A stretch of 64,000 nucleotides of DNA from Algoriphagus boritolerans DSM 17298 = JCM 18970 (GCF_900108085.1 NZ_FNVR01000021.1:1-64000), one strand, 5' to 3'. Counted from the stretch's first letter, positions 17,849 to 26,260 are shown. A program made the numbers and translations. Notes: generated from the sequence alone by a model not told the origin.

Positions 17849-18738
17849 TTCTTTTGAAAAACGAAAATATTGCTGGAATATTCGCCGGATTTTCTGGCAA
17901 GTTTATTTGATTTTAGGCCGGAATGGAATGCTTTCCAATACTTGGTCAATAATGAAGTTTGTTTGTCAAGGTATCCTTCTGAAAGTAATGAAACATAAAA
18001 ACTATCTAATTTCATCGGCTTTACCGAACACAATTCCAGATCAAATTCATTTTTGAAGCTTTCTATTGCAGCAGTATTAAAGTGATAAAGGTGTCTTGGT
18101 ACATCCCACCCTGCCCAATATTTTCCGTATTTTTTTGCATCATGACTTTCGTAATTTGGCACAGCTATAATAAGGTAACCATCTGATTTTAAATGATTTA
18201 ATAGTTTTTTAATCGTTTTTCTTAAATCGTGAATATGCTCTAAGACATGGTAAAGCGTGATGATATCAAAGCTTGCTTCCTTTTTTATTTCTTCTAAGGA
18301 ATATTTTACTTTGTCTTTAAGCTTAAGTCTGGCTTGGTTTCTCGCTTTTTCATTGGGTTCTATACCAGCTATTTTCCAACCTCTACTTTTAGCTTCTTTC
18401 AAAAATTCGCCTGTTCCGCATCCATAATCCAAGAGTTTCCCTTTTTTCTTGAATTGTTGTATAAAGTCAACCTTTTTGGAAATGTTGTAATTTCTTGTTT
18501 TTTGATAAATCCACTGAGTAAGGTTTTTCGCTTTGTCGGCGTGTGAAAAGTATTCAGGGAAATTATAGTAAGGACCAATTTGAGTTGTACTTGGTCTGGG
18601 ATTAGTGAACAGTAGTTGGCAGTCTGAGCATTTGCATAGGATAAAGGTTTCCCTGGTCACCGCATGGTCAGTGATTTCTGTATAATTAAGAAAACGCCCA
18701 CTTTTACAAAGTGGGCATTTACTAAGTCTTTCTAACAT
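17845..18738 (-). CDS. Class I SAM-dependent methyltransferase with N-terminal zinc ribbon
   Basis: The 297-residue protein begins with a zinc-ribbon-like segment (CPLCKSGRF and CKCSDCQLLFTNPRP, four cysteines in pairs) followed by a Rossmann methyltransferase. Motif I is LLDYGCGTGEFL near residue 108, the acidic post-motif is IAGIEPNEKA, and motif II/III is DIITLYHVLEHIHD. The architecture is common among Methyltransf_23-type enzymes acting on polysaccharide, lipid or small-molecule substrates; the substrate cannot be assigned. The start codon directly abuts the mnmG stop (18739), and the stop overlaps the next gene, so it lies within a tight operon. No membrane segment is seen. Confidence 0.82.
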   Translation of the reverse strand: MLERLSKCPLCKSGRFLNYTEITDHAVTRETFILCKCSDCQLLFTNPRPSTTQIGPYYNFPEYFSHADKAKNLTQWIYQKTRNYNISKKVDFIQQFKKKGKLLDYGCGTGEFLKEAKSRGWKIAGIEPNEKARNQARLKLKDKVKYSLEEIKKEASFDIITLYHVLEHIHDLRKTIKKLLNHLKSDGYLIIAVPNYESHDAKKYGKYWAGWDVPRHLYHFNTAAIESFKNEFDLELCSVKPMKLDSFYVSLLSEGYLDKQTSLLTKYWKAFHSGLKSNKLARKSGEYSSNIFVFQKK

Positions 18739-20604
18739 TTACCTTCCTAAGTATACGGTTAAGATGGATAGATCGGCAGGTGATACTCCACTTATTCTGG
18801 AAGCTTGTCCCAGAGTTTGAGGTCGGATCTTGTTTAATTTTTGTTTGCCTTCGTTTGATAATGCGGTGATAGCGAGAAAATCAAATTGCGATGGGATTTG
18901 GTAGTTTTCCATATTCGAGAGTTTAGCTACCAATTGTTGCTCTTTATCGATATAGCTATCGTATTTGATTTGTATTTCTGCTTGTTCCTGGACTTCTTTC
19001 GGGTATTTAATTAGATAAGTTTTTAAATCTTCATCAAATAAAGAAAGTTCCTTCATTCCAATATGAGGCCTTTTCAGTAATTTTTCGATGCTTATCTTTT
19101 CCTGAATCGGTGCGGTTCCCAATTTTTCTAATTCGGGATTTATAGATTCTGGATTAAGTTTTTTCTGTTTTAAGTCATTGATGAGCTTTGCTGTGAGTGA
19201 CTTTTTGTTGAGCATTTTTTCCAACCGTTCGTTTGAGGCCAGACCCATGTCATGACCGAGTTGTGTCAATCTCAAATCAGCATTGTCTTGTCTAAGCAAC
19301 AATCTAAATTCTGCCCTTGAGGTAAACATCCGATAAGGTTCCTCGGTACCTTTGTTGATCAGATCATCTACAAGTACACCTATGTAAGCTTCGGATCTTT
19401 TCAGAACGAATGGATCTTTTTCCTGCACTTTTAGGCTCGCATTGATACCCGCTACCAATCCTTGGGATGCGGCTTCTTCATATCCGGTAGTGCCGTTAAT
19501 TTGGCCTGCGAAATAAAGATTTTCGAGTAATTTGGTTTCTAAAGTATCCTTCAGTTGGGTTGGTGGAAAGAAATCGTATTCAATCGCATATCCTGGACGG
19601 AACATTTTCGCATTTTCAAATCCCGGAATTAATCTCAGTGCTTTATATTGTACTTCTTCGGGTAGGGAAGTTGAAAATCCGTTCACATAGATTTCTACGG
19701 TGTTCCATCCTTCTGGCTCGACAAATATTTGGTGCCTTTCCCGCTCAGCAAAGCGGTTTATTTTATCTTCTATGCTTGGACAATATCTCGGTCCCAGGCC
19801 TTTAATCCTTCCATTAAACATCGGAGAACGGTCAAAACCGGTTTCCAATGACTGATGAACCTCCCTGTTTGTGTAAGTTATCCAACAGGATTTTTGTGTA
19901 GTAAGTGGACTTGTAGTGTCCAGATAGGAGAATTTTTCAGGTATTTCGTCTCCCAGCTGTTCTTCCATTTTTGAATAATTCAAGCTTCTTCCATCTACTC
20001 TTGGTGGAGTGCCTGTTTTCATTCTTCCTGCTTCGAATCCCAAGGACACCAGTTGTTCTGTGATTCCTTTTGCCGCAGACTCCCCTGTTCTTCCACCGCC
20101 AAACTGTTTTTCGCCAATATGAATTATTCCATTCAGGAATGTTCCATTAGTCAAAACAACTGATTTAGCATTGATTTCTATTCCAATTGCTGTTCTTACT
20201 CCTGTTACTCTGCCGTTTTTTACTAGAATGCCGGAAATCATTTCTTGCCAAAAATCCACGTTTGGAGTTTGTTCAAGTGCAAGTCGCCACTCTTCGGCAA
20301 ATCTCATTCTGTCGTTTTGAGATCTGGGAGACCACATCGCGGGACCTTTTGATTTGTTTAGCATCCTAAACTGTATCATTGATTTATCAGAAATAATTCC
20401 TGATAGTCCTCCGAGCGCATCAATCTCACGTACTATTTGCCCTTTTGCTACACCTCCCATGGCTGGGTTGCATGACATTTGAGCAATGGTATTCATGTTC
20501 ATCGTACAAAGAAGCACCTTTGATCCCATGCTTGCTGCAGCATGAGCTGCTTCACAACCGGCGTGCCCCGCCCCTACTACTATTACATCATAAATTGGAA
20601 ACAT
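18739..20604 (-). CDS. mnmG: tRNA uridine-5-carboxymethylaminomethyl modification enzyme, FAD subunit
   Basis: MnmG (GidA) of 621 residues, the normal length. With MnmE it makes the cmnm5 modification at wobble U34 of several tRNAs. The FAD-binding motif is VVGAGHAGCEAA near residues 9-20. Family signatures CNPAMGGVAKGQIVREIDALGG and GTFLNGIIHIGE are present, as are the MnmE-contacting C-terminal helices. The partner mnmE is not in the window. In many bacteria mnmG lies beside oriC, and here a candidate origin is 2.5 kb downstream. The gap upstream of its start contains two parS sites. Confidence 0.97.
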   Translation of the reverse strand: MFPIYDVIVVGAGHAGCEAAHAAASMGSKVLLCTMNMNTIAQMSCNPAMGGVAKGQIVREIDALGGLSGIISDKSMIQFRMLNKSKGPAMWSPRSQNDRMRFAEEWRLALEQTPNVDFWQEMISGILVKNGRVTGVRTAIGIEINAKSVVLTNGTFLNGIIHIGEKQFGGGRTGESAAKGITEQLVSLGFEAGRMKTGTPPRVDGRSLNYSKMEEQLGDEIPEKFSYLDTTSPLTTQKSCWITYTNREVHQSLETGFDRSPMFNGRIKGLGPRYCPSIEDKINRFAERERHQIFVEPEGWNTVEIYVNGFSTSLPEEVQYKALRLIPGFENAKMFRPGYAIEYDFFPPTQLKDTLETKLLENLYFAGQINGTTGYEEAASQGLVAGINASLKVQEKDPFVLKRSEAYIGVLVDDLINKGTEEPYRMFTSRAEFRLLLRQDNADLRLTQLGHDMGLASNERLEKMLNKKSLTAKLINDLKQKKLNPESINPELEKLGTAPIQEKISIEKLLKRPHIGMKELSLFDEDLKTYLIKYPKEVQEQAEIQIKYDSYIDKEQQLVAKLSNMENYQIPSQFDFLAITALSNEGKQKLNKIRPQTLGQASRISGVSPADLSILTVYLGR

Positions 20605-20618
20605 GATAATTTATTTGA

Positions 20619-20634
20619 TGTTTCACGTGAAACA
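20619..20634. other. parS-type centromere site 1
   Basis: TGTTTCACGTGAAACA is a perfect 16-bp palindrome identical to the general ParB-binding parS consensus of bacterial chromosomes. It lies between mnmG and ybeY. Confidence 0.85.
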
Positions 20635-20664
20635 TAACAGGCAAAACCTGAATTTTTCACGAAG

Positions 20665-20680
20665 TGTTTCACGTGAAACA
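20665..20680. other. parS-type centromere site 2
   Basis: A second exact TGTTTCACGTGAAACA, 46 bp from the first (start to start) and directly abutting the ybeY stop codon. Two sites in one short gap would make a strong ParB loading point. Confidence 0.85.
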
Positions 20681-20681
20681 G

Positions 20682-21107
20682 TTATACAGTTTGGAATAGT
20701 TCGATCGCAAATTCTTCTTTTGCGCGCATCGTAACTGATTGGCTTTTTGATTTGTCTTTGTAGCCCATCAAATGGAAAAGACCATGACTGATTACCCGAC
20801 TTAATTCAGTTTCTTCAGAGACATCATGCAACAGTGCGTTTTCTCTCACGCGATCAATGCTGATGAAAATATCTCCCTCAATTTTTGCCTTTTCCTCCGA
20901 ATTATCGAAGGTAATGATATCAGTGTAGGTATGATGTGCCAGATATTCCACATTCATTTGATACAAGTGTTCGTCAGAGCAAAATATGTAATTTAGCTCC
21001 TTGATTTTAAAATTTTCCGAATCGGCAATTTGATTCAGCCAATTTTTTCTTTTAAGTTTTTGGGGAAGCTGAAATGTAATTTCTTCCGAGAAAAAATTAA
21101 TCGCCAT
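20682..21107 (-). CDS. ybeY: rRNA maturation endoribonuclease YbeY
   Basis: A 141-residue member of the UPF0054 metal-dependent RNase family involved in 16S rRNA 3'-end processing and ribosome quality control. The zinc motif reads HGLFHLMGYKDKS. The first two histidines are present, while the third position of the common HGxxHLxGYDH motif is changed to KDK, a form I recall from other Bacteroidota, so loss of activity should not be assumed. The upstream motif TDIITFDN matches the family. It is 3 bases downstream of the anti-sigma gene and probably co-transcribed with it. Its stop codon abuts a parS site. Confidence 0.92.
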   Translation of the reverse strand: MAINFFSEEITFQLPQKLKRKNWLNQIADSENFKIKELNYIFCSDEHLYQMNVEYLAHHTYTDIITFDNSEEKAKIEGDIFISIDRVRENALLHDVSEETELSRVISHGLFHLMGYKDKSKSQSVTMRAKEEFAIELFQTV

Positions 21108-21110
21108 ATC

Positions 21111-21512
21111 TCAATCTAAATAGAAAGACAGGATAGTCTTTTTCCCCCCAGCTTCGAATTTGACATCGTCACTTAAGTGTCTTATTAGGAATATCCCCCT
21201 CCCTCCCGGCTTTTGAATGTTTTCAGGAGCGGTTGGATCCTGTAGTGATTCGAGATCAAATCCTTCCCCTTCATCCTCAATAATGAAATTTAACTGATTT
21301 CCATCCATGTTTAATTCCAGGTGTACCAATTTGTTCTTATCATTTTGGTTTCCGTGAATTATAGCGTTACTGATGCACTCAGTAACCGAGATCATAATAT
21401 TTCCATAGATGTCATCATTTATTTCGAAATTATCTTTAGCATTATCGATAAAACTCTCGATGATTTTAATATTCTCTATTAGAGATGGGATTGAAATTTT
21501 GATAGACTTCAT
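21111..21512 (-). CDS. Anti-sigma regulatory factor / RsbW-like serine kinase
   Basis: A 133-residue stand-alone HATPase_c_2 domain. The N box is SVTECISNAIIHGNQND, the G1 box is EDEGEGFD, and the G2 box is GGRGIFLIRHLSD. This is the fold of RsbW and SpoIIAB, which bind and inhibit a sigma factor or phosphorylate an STAS antagonist. No STAS-domain antagonist or sigma factor gene is adjacent, so the partner is unknown. It is followed directly by ybeY with a 3-base gap and probably shares its transcript. It is soluble and cytoplasmic. Confidence 0.85.
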   Translation of the reverse strand: MKSIKISIPSLIENIKIIESFIDNAKDNFEINDDIYGNIMISVTECISNAIIHGNQNDKNKLVHLELNMDGNQLNFIIEDEGEGFDLESLQDPTAPENIQKPGGRGIFLIRHLSDDVKFEAGGKKTILSFYLD

Positions 21513-21552
21513 CTTGGAAATATTCTATAATTCAGAGCTATTTGTTATTTTC

Positions 21553-22314
21553 TTATTCAATTTCAAGAACTATCGGACAATGATCCGAGTGTTTTATCTC
21601 CTGCAAAATTACAGCACTTTTCAGTCTGTTTTGCAATTCCCTGCTAGCCATGTGATAATCTATTCTCCACCCCAGATTTTTGGACCGGGAGTTGGCTCTA
21701 AAGCTCCACCAAGAATATTGATGTGGGCTTGAATTGAAGTGCCTGAAGGTATCAATGAATCCATTCTCTGTAAATTTGTCCATCCAGGCCCTTTCTTCAG
21801 GAAGAAAGCCTGAGGAATTTTTATTTGAAATTGGATTATGGATATCAATTGGTTTATGGCAAATGTTGTAATCGCCACTGATAATTAAATTAGGATTGGA
21901 CTGCTTCAAATCCTGTACATATCCATAGAGATCATCGAGAAACTCGTACTTGAATTGCTGTCGAAAATCTCCGGTCGTCCCTGATGGGAAATAGGAAGAA
22001 ATGAACGAAAAGTCGTCAAAATCAGCCTGCAATACCCTACCCTCATCGTCATATTTGGTGAGACCCATGCCATATTTAATGGCCTTAGGCTTAACCTTGG
22101 TAAAAATTGCTACCCCACTGTATCCCTTTTTTACTGCAGGATTCCAGAATAATTCATATCCAAGGTCTTGGAAAATGGAACGGTCAAGGTCCTTTTCCTG
22201 TGCTTTAATCTCCTGTAAACCAATGATATCCGGATTTTCTTCCTTAAGCCAATCCACAAATCCTTTGTTGATTGCAGACCGGATTCCGTTTACATTATAC
22301 GATATAAGCTTCAT
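21553..22314 (-). CDS. xth: Exodeoxyribonuclease III (AP endonuclease)
   Basis: A 253-residue endonuclease/exonuclease/phosphatase-family enzyme for repair of abasic sites. Conserved motifs are SYNVNGIRSA at the N-terminus, GLQEIKAQ (metal-binding Glu), a central SGDYNICHKPIDIHNP with the Asp/Asn pair, and the terminal SDHCPIVLEI with the catalytic His. It is a typical ExoA/Xth length. The start directly abuts the stop of the preceding hypothetical gene at 22315, so the two are coupled. Function is assigned with confidence from the complete set of active-site motifs. Confidence 0.95.
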   Translation of the reverse strand: MKLISYNVNGIRSAINKGFVDWLKEENPDIIGLQEIKAQEKDLDRSIFQDLGYELFWNPAVKKGYSGVAIFTKVKPKAIKYGMGLTKYDDEGRVLQADFDDFSFISSYFPSGTTGDFRQQFKYEFLDDLYGYVQDLKQSNPNLIISGDYNICHKPIDIHNPISNKNSSGFLPEERAWMDKFTENGFIDTFRHFNSSPHQYSWWSFRANSRSKNLGWRIDYHMASRELQNRLKSAVILQEIKHSDHCPIVLEIE

Positions 22315-22629
22315 TTAAATTTCTATTTGATATTCTTTCTCAAAATATTCCAAGACTTGAATTTTAAGTAGTTTTTCCTGGTCCAGAAGATCAAAATGAG
22401 GTAATTCTTTAATCAACTTCCAATGGGGCCAACCTTCCTGATCGACAAAATCCAATTCATAAAATCCGGCGTAGCTGAGTACTTTGCACACGGCGATATG
22501 CATTAGATCCTGTTTTTGTTCTTTCGAGAAGGTCTTGGTTCCCTTTCCCAGTTCTTGAACACCTATCAGAAAGAGTACGCCATTCAGATCGTTTGGTTTT
22601 TTTCCAATCGTATCTTTCAGTCCATCCAA
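22315..22629 (-). CDS. Conserved hypothetical protein next to xth
   Basis: A small soluble protein of about 104 residues or slightly longer. Its core is NDLNGVLFLIGVQELGKG followed by KEQKQDLMHIAVCKVLSYAGF and a tryptophan-containing GWPHWKLIKELP. I recognise it only as a Bacteroidota hypothetical. There is no ATG: the first usual start is TTG at 22629, but the frame stays open upstream with plausible helix-forming residues (DLEKRWSKLLDG), so the real start may be an unusual codon nearer 22660. It abuts xth, so it is probably co-transcribed with the repair gene. Confidence 0.6.
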   Translation of the reverse strand: MDGLKDTIGKKPNDLNGVLFLIGVQELGKGTKTFSKEQKQDLMHIAVCKVLSYAGFYELDFVDQEGWPHWKLIKELPHFDLLDQEKLLKIQVLEYFEKEYQIEI

Positions 22630-22666
22630 TAATTTAGACCAGCGTTTTTCAAGATCCAGATCCCGT

Positions 22667-23023
22667 TTAAAAATAGTTAAGTTGTTGATTAGTAAGTTCT
22701 TCCCAGTATTCTACGGCCCTTCTCAAGTGAGGGATCACAATCGATCCACCGATCACTAGTGCGATGGAAAAAACTTCAAAAATCTCTTCTTTTTTCAATC
22801 CGGCGTCATAGCTTTTTCCCAAATGATACTTTATGCAATCATCGCAACGCAATACCATTGAACAGGCCAATCCAATCATTTCTTTCGTTTTTACGTCCAG
22901 TTCACCGGAAGCGTAGGTATTGGTATCAAGGTTGAAAAACCGCTTGATTACTTTGTTGTCTTCGCCCAGGATTTTATCATTCATCTTGGCACGGTAAGCA
23001 TTGAATTCTTCTATTAGATTCAT
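22667..23023 (-). CDS. Carboxymuconolactone decarboxylase / AhpD-like protein
   Basis: A 118-residue all-helical protein of the CMD family. It contains the redox-type motif CDDCIKYHLGKSYDAG (Cys-x-x-Cys with the following His), which fits AhpD-like peroxidase partners better than true decarboxylases, plus the family start KTKEMIGLACSMVLR. The likely role is thiol-dependent peroxide defence, but the substrate is not defined. It is the first gene of the minus-strand cluster running down to the candidate origin. comF diverges from it across about 80 bases. Confidence 0.85.
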   Translation of the reverse strand: MNLIEEFNAYRAKMNDKILGEDNKVIKRFFNLDTNTYASGELDVKTKEMIGLACSMVLRCDDCIKYHLGKSYDAGLKKEEIFEVFSIALVIGGSIVIPHLRRAVEYWEELTNQQLNYF

Positions 23024-23104
23024 TAACTTAAGGATTAAAGTAAGTCGAAAGGGTAAATATATGTCATATTATACCTCAAGCAGTAAAAACAGAACTTTTT
23101 AGCC

Positions 23105-23797
23105 ATGCGTTTGGATTTTTGGAAAGATTTTTTGGATCTCATTTTCCCAAGAAACTGTCCACAATGTGGTCGGACCCTCTTTGATTTCGAGCCTTGCCTA
23201 TGCACAATCTGTCAGGGAAGCTTGCCTGTGGCAAATTTTCATCTGAGACCCCTTGACAACGAACTGACATCCAAAATCCGCGGCTTAACCCAAGTCAATC
23301 GGGCAATGGCGTACCTGAGATTTTCAAAAAAAGGAAAAAGCCAAAAGCTACTTCACCTACTCAAATACAAAAACAAACCGGAAATAGGTGAAGAAATGGG
23401 AAGGTTGTATGGCCTGCTTTTAGCCCAAAATGGCTATTTGAATGAATGGGATGTCATAGTACCGGTACCCTTGCATCCCATGAAGCAAAAAAGAAGGGGC
23501 TATAATCAAAGCGAGAAATTTGCGGATGGCCTCTCAAAGTCATTGAGCATCAGGGTTCAAAATCTTTTGGAACGGAGGAAATTTACAGAAACGCAAACAA
23601 AGAAAACGCGATTGCAGCGGTTGGAGAATGTGGACGAGGTTTTTGATCTGAAAAAAGGTGAATCGGTCACAGGACAACGAATAGTTCTGGTTGATGATGT
23701 GATTACCACAGGAGCGACTCTCTGTGCTTGTGCAAATGTGCTCTTGGCCAATGGCGCAAAACACGTAGATTTGGTTACTATCGCCGCAGGAGGCTAA
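23105..23797 (+). CDS. ComF family phosphoribosyltransferase-like protein
   Basis: A 230-residue protein with an N-terminal zinc ribbon (CPQCGRTL and CLCTIC) and a C-terminal type I phosphoribosyltransferase fold. The PRPP-binding loop is VLVDDVITTGATL, and DVIVPVPLHP and RGYNQSEKFA are conserved. ComF/GntX-type proteins are linked to DNA uptake in competent species, but the enzyme activity is unclear in most bacteria. The next gene begins 8 bases after its stop, suggesting a shared transcript with the DinB-like gene. It diverges from the AhpD-like gene. Confidence 0.9.
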   Translation: MRLDFWKDFLDLIFPRNCPQCGRTLFDFEPCLCTICQGSLPVANFHLRPLDNELTSKIRGLTQVNRAMAYLRFSKKGKSQKLLHLLKYKNKPEIGEEMGRLYGLLLAQNGYLNEWDVIVPVPLHPMKQKRRGYNQSEKFADGLSKSLSIRVQNLLERRKFTETQTKKTRLQRLENVDEVFDLKKGESVTGQRIVLVDDVITTGATLCACANVLLANGAKHVDLVTIAAGG

Positions 23798-23804
23798 TAC
23801 ATTT

Positions 23805-24341
23805 ATGAACATTGACATAGAATTTCTAAAATACCCTATCGGAAAATTCAAACTTCCCGAACTGGTATCGCCGGCAATGATTGATGAGGCCATTGTCCAA
23901 ATCAAATCTTTTCCTTCCCATTTATTTAAAGCGGTGAGTCCGCGTTCTATCGGTCAGCTGGATACGCCCTATCGACCGGGTGGATGGACAGTCCGCCAAC
24001 TTATTCATCATTGTGCCGACAGCCACATGAATGCGTTTATCCGTTATAAACTAGCCTTGACGGAGGAAAATCCCACGATAAAACCCTACGATGAAGCAGC
24101 CTGGGCCAATTTATCAGATGCAACCCTTCCCATCGAGTCCTCTCTTGCCATAATTCAGGCAATTCATTTCAAATGGGGAATTTTACTTGACTCCATGAAA
24201 CCGGAGGACTTCAAAAAGACTTATTTTCACCCAGAGAAAAACCGAAATCAAGAACTGGAAGAAGTCACGCTCATGTACGCCTGGCATTCTCAGCACCATT
24301 TAGCCCACATCCTGCATTTAGGAATGCGGGAAAAGTGGTAA
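23805..24341 (+). CDS. DinB/YfiT-family putative metal-dependent hydrolase
   Basis: A 178-residue four-helix DinB-fold protein of the YfiT/BstA subgroup. The subgroup start YPIGKFKLPE and the helix motif GGWTVRQLIHHCADSHMNAF provide one metal-binding histidine, and WHSQHHLAHI provides the two C-terminal ones, so the His triad is complete. Relatives act as thiol-S-transferases (for example bacillithiol) or uncharacterised hydrolases; the cofactor here is unknown. It lies 8 bases after comF and 17 bases before the SDR gene, so these three likely form an operon. Confidence 0.85.
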   Translation: MNIDIEFLKYPIGKFKLPELVSPAMIDEAIVQIKSFPSHLFKAVSPRSIGQLDTPYRPGGWTVRQLIHHCADSHMNAFIRYKLALTEENPTIKPYDEAAWANLSDATLPIESSLAIIQAIHFKWGILLDSMKPEDFKKTYFHPEKNRNQELEEVTLMYAWHSQHHLAHILHLGMREKW

Positions 24342-24357
24342 CCTTTGTCCCTTATTC

Positions 24358-25116
24358 ATGAACATTTCCCTAGTAAATCAGCGGATCCTCGTAACAGGTG
24401 CCTCCCGAGGAATCGGAAGAGCCATAGCAAGGCAGCTTTCAGATTCAGGTGCTGAGGTGATCATTCATTATAATTCCAATAAGGCAGAAGCGGAAAGTCT
24501 TCAAAATCAGCTCAAAAATCCCGCGCACATCGAGGCCTGTGACCTTGCCCAAGCTGCTGAAGTAGTAGGATTTATACCCAAATTGGCACAAAAATACGGC
24601 CCATTGACTGCTTTGGTCAATAACGCTGGGATTTCTCCCCCGGCAGCCGACACCTTGCCAACTGCCGAATGGCTTGATATCTGGAACAAAGTCATGGCAG
24701 TGAATGCAACTGCGGTTGGCATTCTTACAAAGGAATTTGTGGATCAGGCAAAAGTTCAAGAAAACGGCCGCATTGTTATGATTTCTTCCCGAGCAGCATT
24801 CCGGGGAGATACACCTGACTATTTGGCCTATGCCGCATCCAAGGGTGCGTTGGTGAGCTTGACCCGATCGATAGCAAGGCACTATGGCAAAATCGGAATC
24901 AAAGCCTTTTTAATTGCTCCTGGATTTACCCGGACAGCTATGGCTAAAGGCATTTTGGCCGAGTATGGAGAAGATTTTGCGCTCAAGGATATCGCGCTCA
25001 AGGAATTGACCCTCCCAGAGGATATCGCTCCTATGGTGACGCTGCTATGTTCAGGATTGGCAGATCATGCTACAGGTACCTCTATTGACATGAATGCCGG
25101 TTCTTATGTAAGGTGA
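24358..25116 (+). CDS. SDR-family oxidoreductase (FabG-like)
   Basis: A 252-residue classical short-chain dehydrogenase. The cofactor motif is VTGASRGIGRAIA at residues 12-24, then NNAG near residue 88, the catalytic serine in ISSRAA and the YAASKGAL Tyr-Lys pair. The arginine after TGASR and HYNSN in the beta-2 region suggest NADP(H). It resembles 3-oxoacyl-ACP reductase but, away from any fatty acid synthesis genes, it could reduce other ketones. It follows the DinB-like gene by 17 bases. A long imperfect hairpin lies downstream. Confidence 0.87.
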   Translation: MNISLVNQRILVTGASRGIGRAIARQLSDSGAEVIIHYNSNKAEAESLQNQLKNPAHIEACDLAQAAEVVGFIPKLAQKYGPLTALVNNAGISPPAADTLPTAEWLDIWNKVMAVNATAVGILTKEFVDQAKVQENGRIVMISSRAAFRGDTPDYLAYAASKGALVSLTRSIARHYGKIGIKAFLIAPGFTRTAMAKGILAEYGEDFALKDIALKELTLPEDIAPMVTLLCSGLADHATGTSIDMNAGSYVR

Positions 25117-25121
25117 TTCGT

Positions 25122-25176
25122 AAATTTCCCTTTGCAAAACCCTTGCTTGCATTTGGGTGTTTTAAAGGGGAAGTTT
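25122..25176. repeat. Long imperfect hairpin between the SDR gene and the next gene
   Basis: AAATTTCCC-TTT...AAAACCC on the left can pair with GGGTGTTTT...AAAGGGGAAGTTT on the right, around a 12-base loop (25143-25154), with one bulge and two mismatches. The tail is not a clear T-run, so it may be an intercistronic mRNA structure rather than a terminator. Confidence 0.4.
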
Positions 25177-25188
25177 CCTTGATGAAAA

Positions 25189-25773
25189 ATGACCAAAAGA
25201 GATCCTATCCTTACTCCAGAGTTGGTTAAAATTCTGAAGATCTTTATTTTTTCTTCCTTGGGATTGGTTTTGGTTTTTTCATTTTTCAATGGCTATCGGG
25301 CAAATAATTCGGGAGATGACCGCACCTTTCGGATAAATGACTCCAATCGGCTCTATTTTTTGAATGTCAGATCGATTCATTATGACAAGGAAATTCGCAG
25401 AGATGCAGGCATGAATTTGTATCGGCATGGAAAGCGGCTGGTAAATGATTCTGAACCGACTTTGGATCTGGTAATCCTATTGAACTCCGCAAAAGAGGAA
25501 GCTTACATCTATTTTGAACTGAAAAACGCGGATTGGCCCATCCGAATTTCAGCCAAATCAGCCGAGGAATCCCAAACCTTTGAATTTGCAAATGGAAATA
25601 ACCTGGAGCATTTCGCCATGATTCAAAGGCTCAGATACTTGATTGAGGAAAATGCCGAATTTGAGCTTATTGTCAATGAAAAACCTTTTCCACTCTGGTC
25701 CAATGATAGGGAGAAAGAAGCTGTAAAATCCGTTTTAGAGGACTATTTTAGGCTTCTGAATCAAACCAACTAA
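25189..25773 (+). CDS. Membrane-anchored protein of unknown function
   Basis: A 194-residue protein with one N-terminal membrane helix (about residues 15-33, IFIFSSLGLVLVFSFFNGY) and a soluble domain of about 160 residues outside the membrane. The domain alternates beta-prone and charged stretches (LVILLNSAKEEAYIYFELKNADW). I do not recognise a family and see no catalytic motif. It ends 2 bases before the thioesterase gene, so it shares its transcript. Such single-helix proteins of about 190 residues are frequent lineage-specific envelope proteins in Bacteroidota. Confidence 0.65.
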   Translation: MTKRDPILTPELVKILKIFIFSSLGLVLVFSFFNGYRANNSGDDRTFRINDSNRLYFLNVRSIHYDKEIRRDAGMNLYRHGKRLVNDSEPTLDLVILLNSAKEEAYIYFELKNADWPIRISAKSAEESQTFEFANGNNLEHFAMIQRLRYLIEENAEFELIVNEKPFPLWSNDREKEAVKSVLEDYFRLLNQTN

Positions 25774-25775
25774 AA

Positions 25776-26234
25776 ATGAGCGATAGTAAAAATACAGGAT
25801 TAGAATTTTTTAAAACTCAACTGGGGAAAACATTGGATAAAACCCCCTCTGCTGCTGGAAATTGGCTTGGAGGCACACTTTTGGAAATAGACTTACACTA
25901 CATCAAGGTGTCCTATGTGGTCCGGCCAGATATGTGTAATCCCGGTCAAATTCTCCATGGAGGCATCGCTTCGCTTATGCTGGACGATGTGATTGGGATG
26001 GGAAATTTTGTTGCGGGATCGGAATACCTGATGACGAGTATCAATCTGAATGTGGATTTTCTCTCAGCAGCACAAATAGGAGAGAAACTTGAAGTAACGG
26101 CAAAACTAATTCGATCCGGATCAAACCTAAATCATTGGGAAGCCGTAATCAAAAAAGAATCAGGGAAATTTGTTGCCAAAGCAAGCTCTAATCTCATTAA
26201 AACGCATGTGAAGCTCAGTGAACTTGGTTTTTAA
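25776..26234 (+). CDS. PaaI-family hotdog thioesterase
   Basis: A 152-residue hotdog-fold protein. The family signature NPGQILHGGIASLMLDDVIGMG contains the HGG motif and the catalytic Asp position of PaaI/YbgC-like acyl-CoA thioesterases, and the central strand LNVDFLSAAQIGEKLEVTA is typical. It probably hydrolyses an acyl- or aryl-CoA in the cytoplasm; the substrate is unknown. It starts 2 bases after the preceding membrane protein gene, and a small exported protein gene follows 26 bases later. Confidence 0.85.
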   Translation: MSDSKNTGLEFFKTQLGKTLDKTPSAAGNWLGGTLLEIDLHYIKVSYVVRPDMCNPGQILHGGIASLMLDDVIGMGNFVAGSEYLMTSINLNVDFLSAAQIGEKLEVTAKLIRSGSNLNHWEAVIKKESGKFVAKASSNLIKTHVKLSELGF

Positions 26235-26260
26235 TTTTTATCCAACTAAACCTTCAAAAA

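Noticed and set aside
20682-21107. YbeY lacking the third histidine of HGxxHLxGYDH
   Set aside because: The GYKDK form is, to my knowledge, usual in this phylum, so it is not taken as a sign of inactivation.
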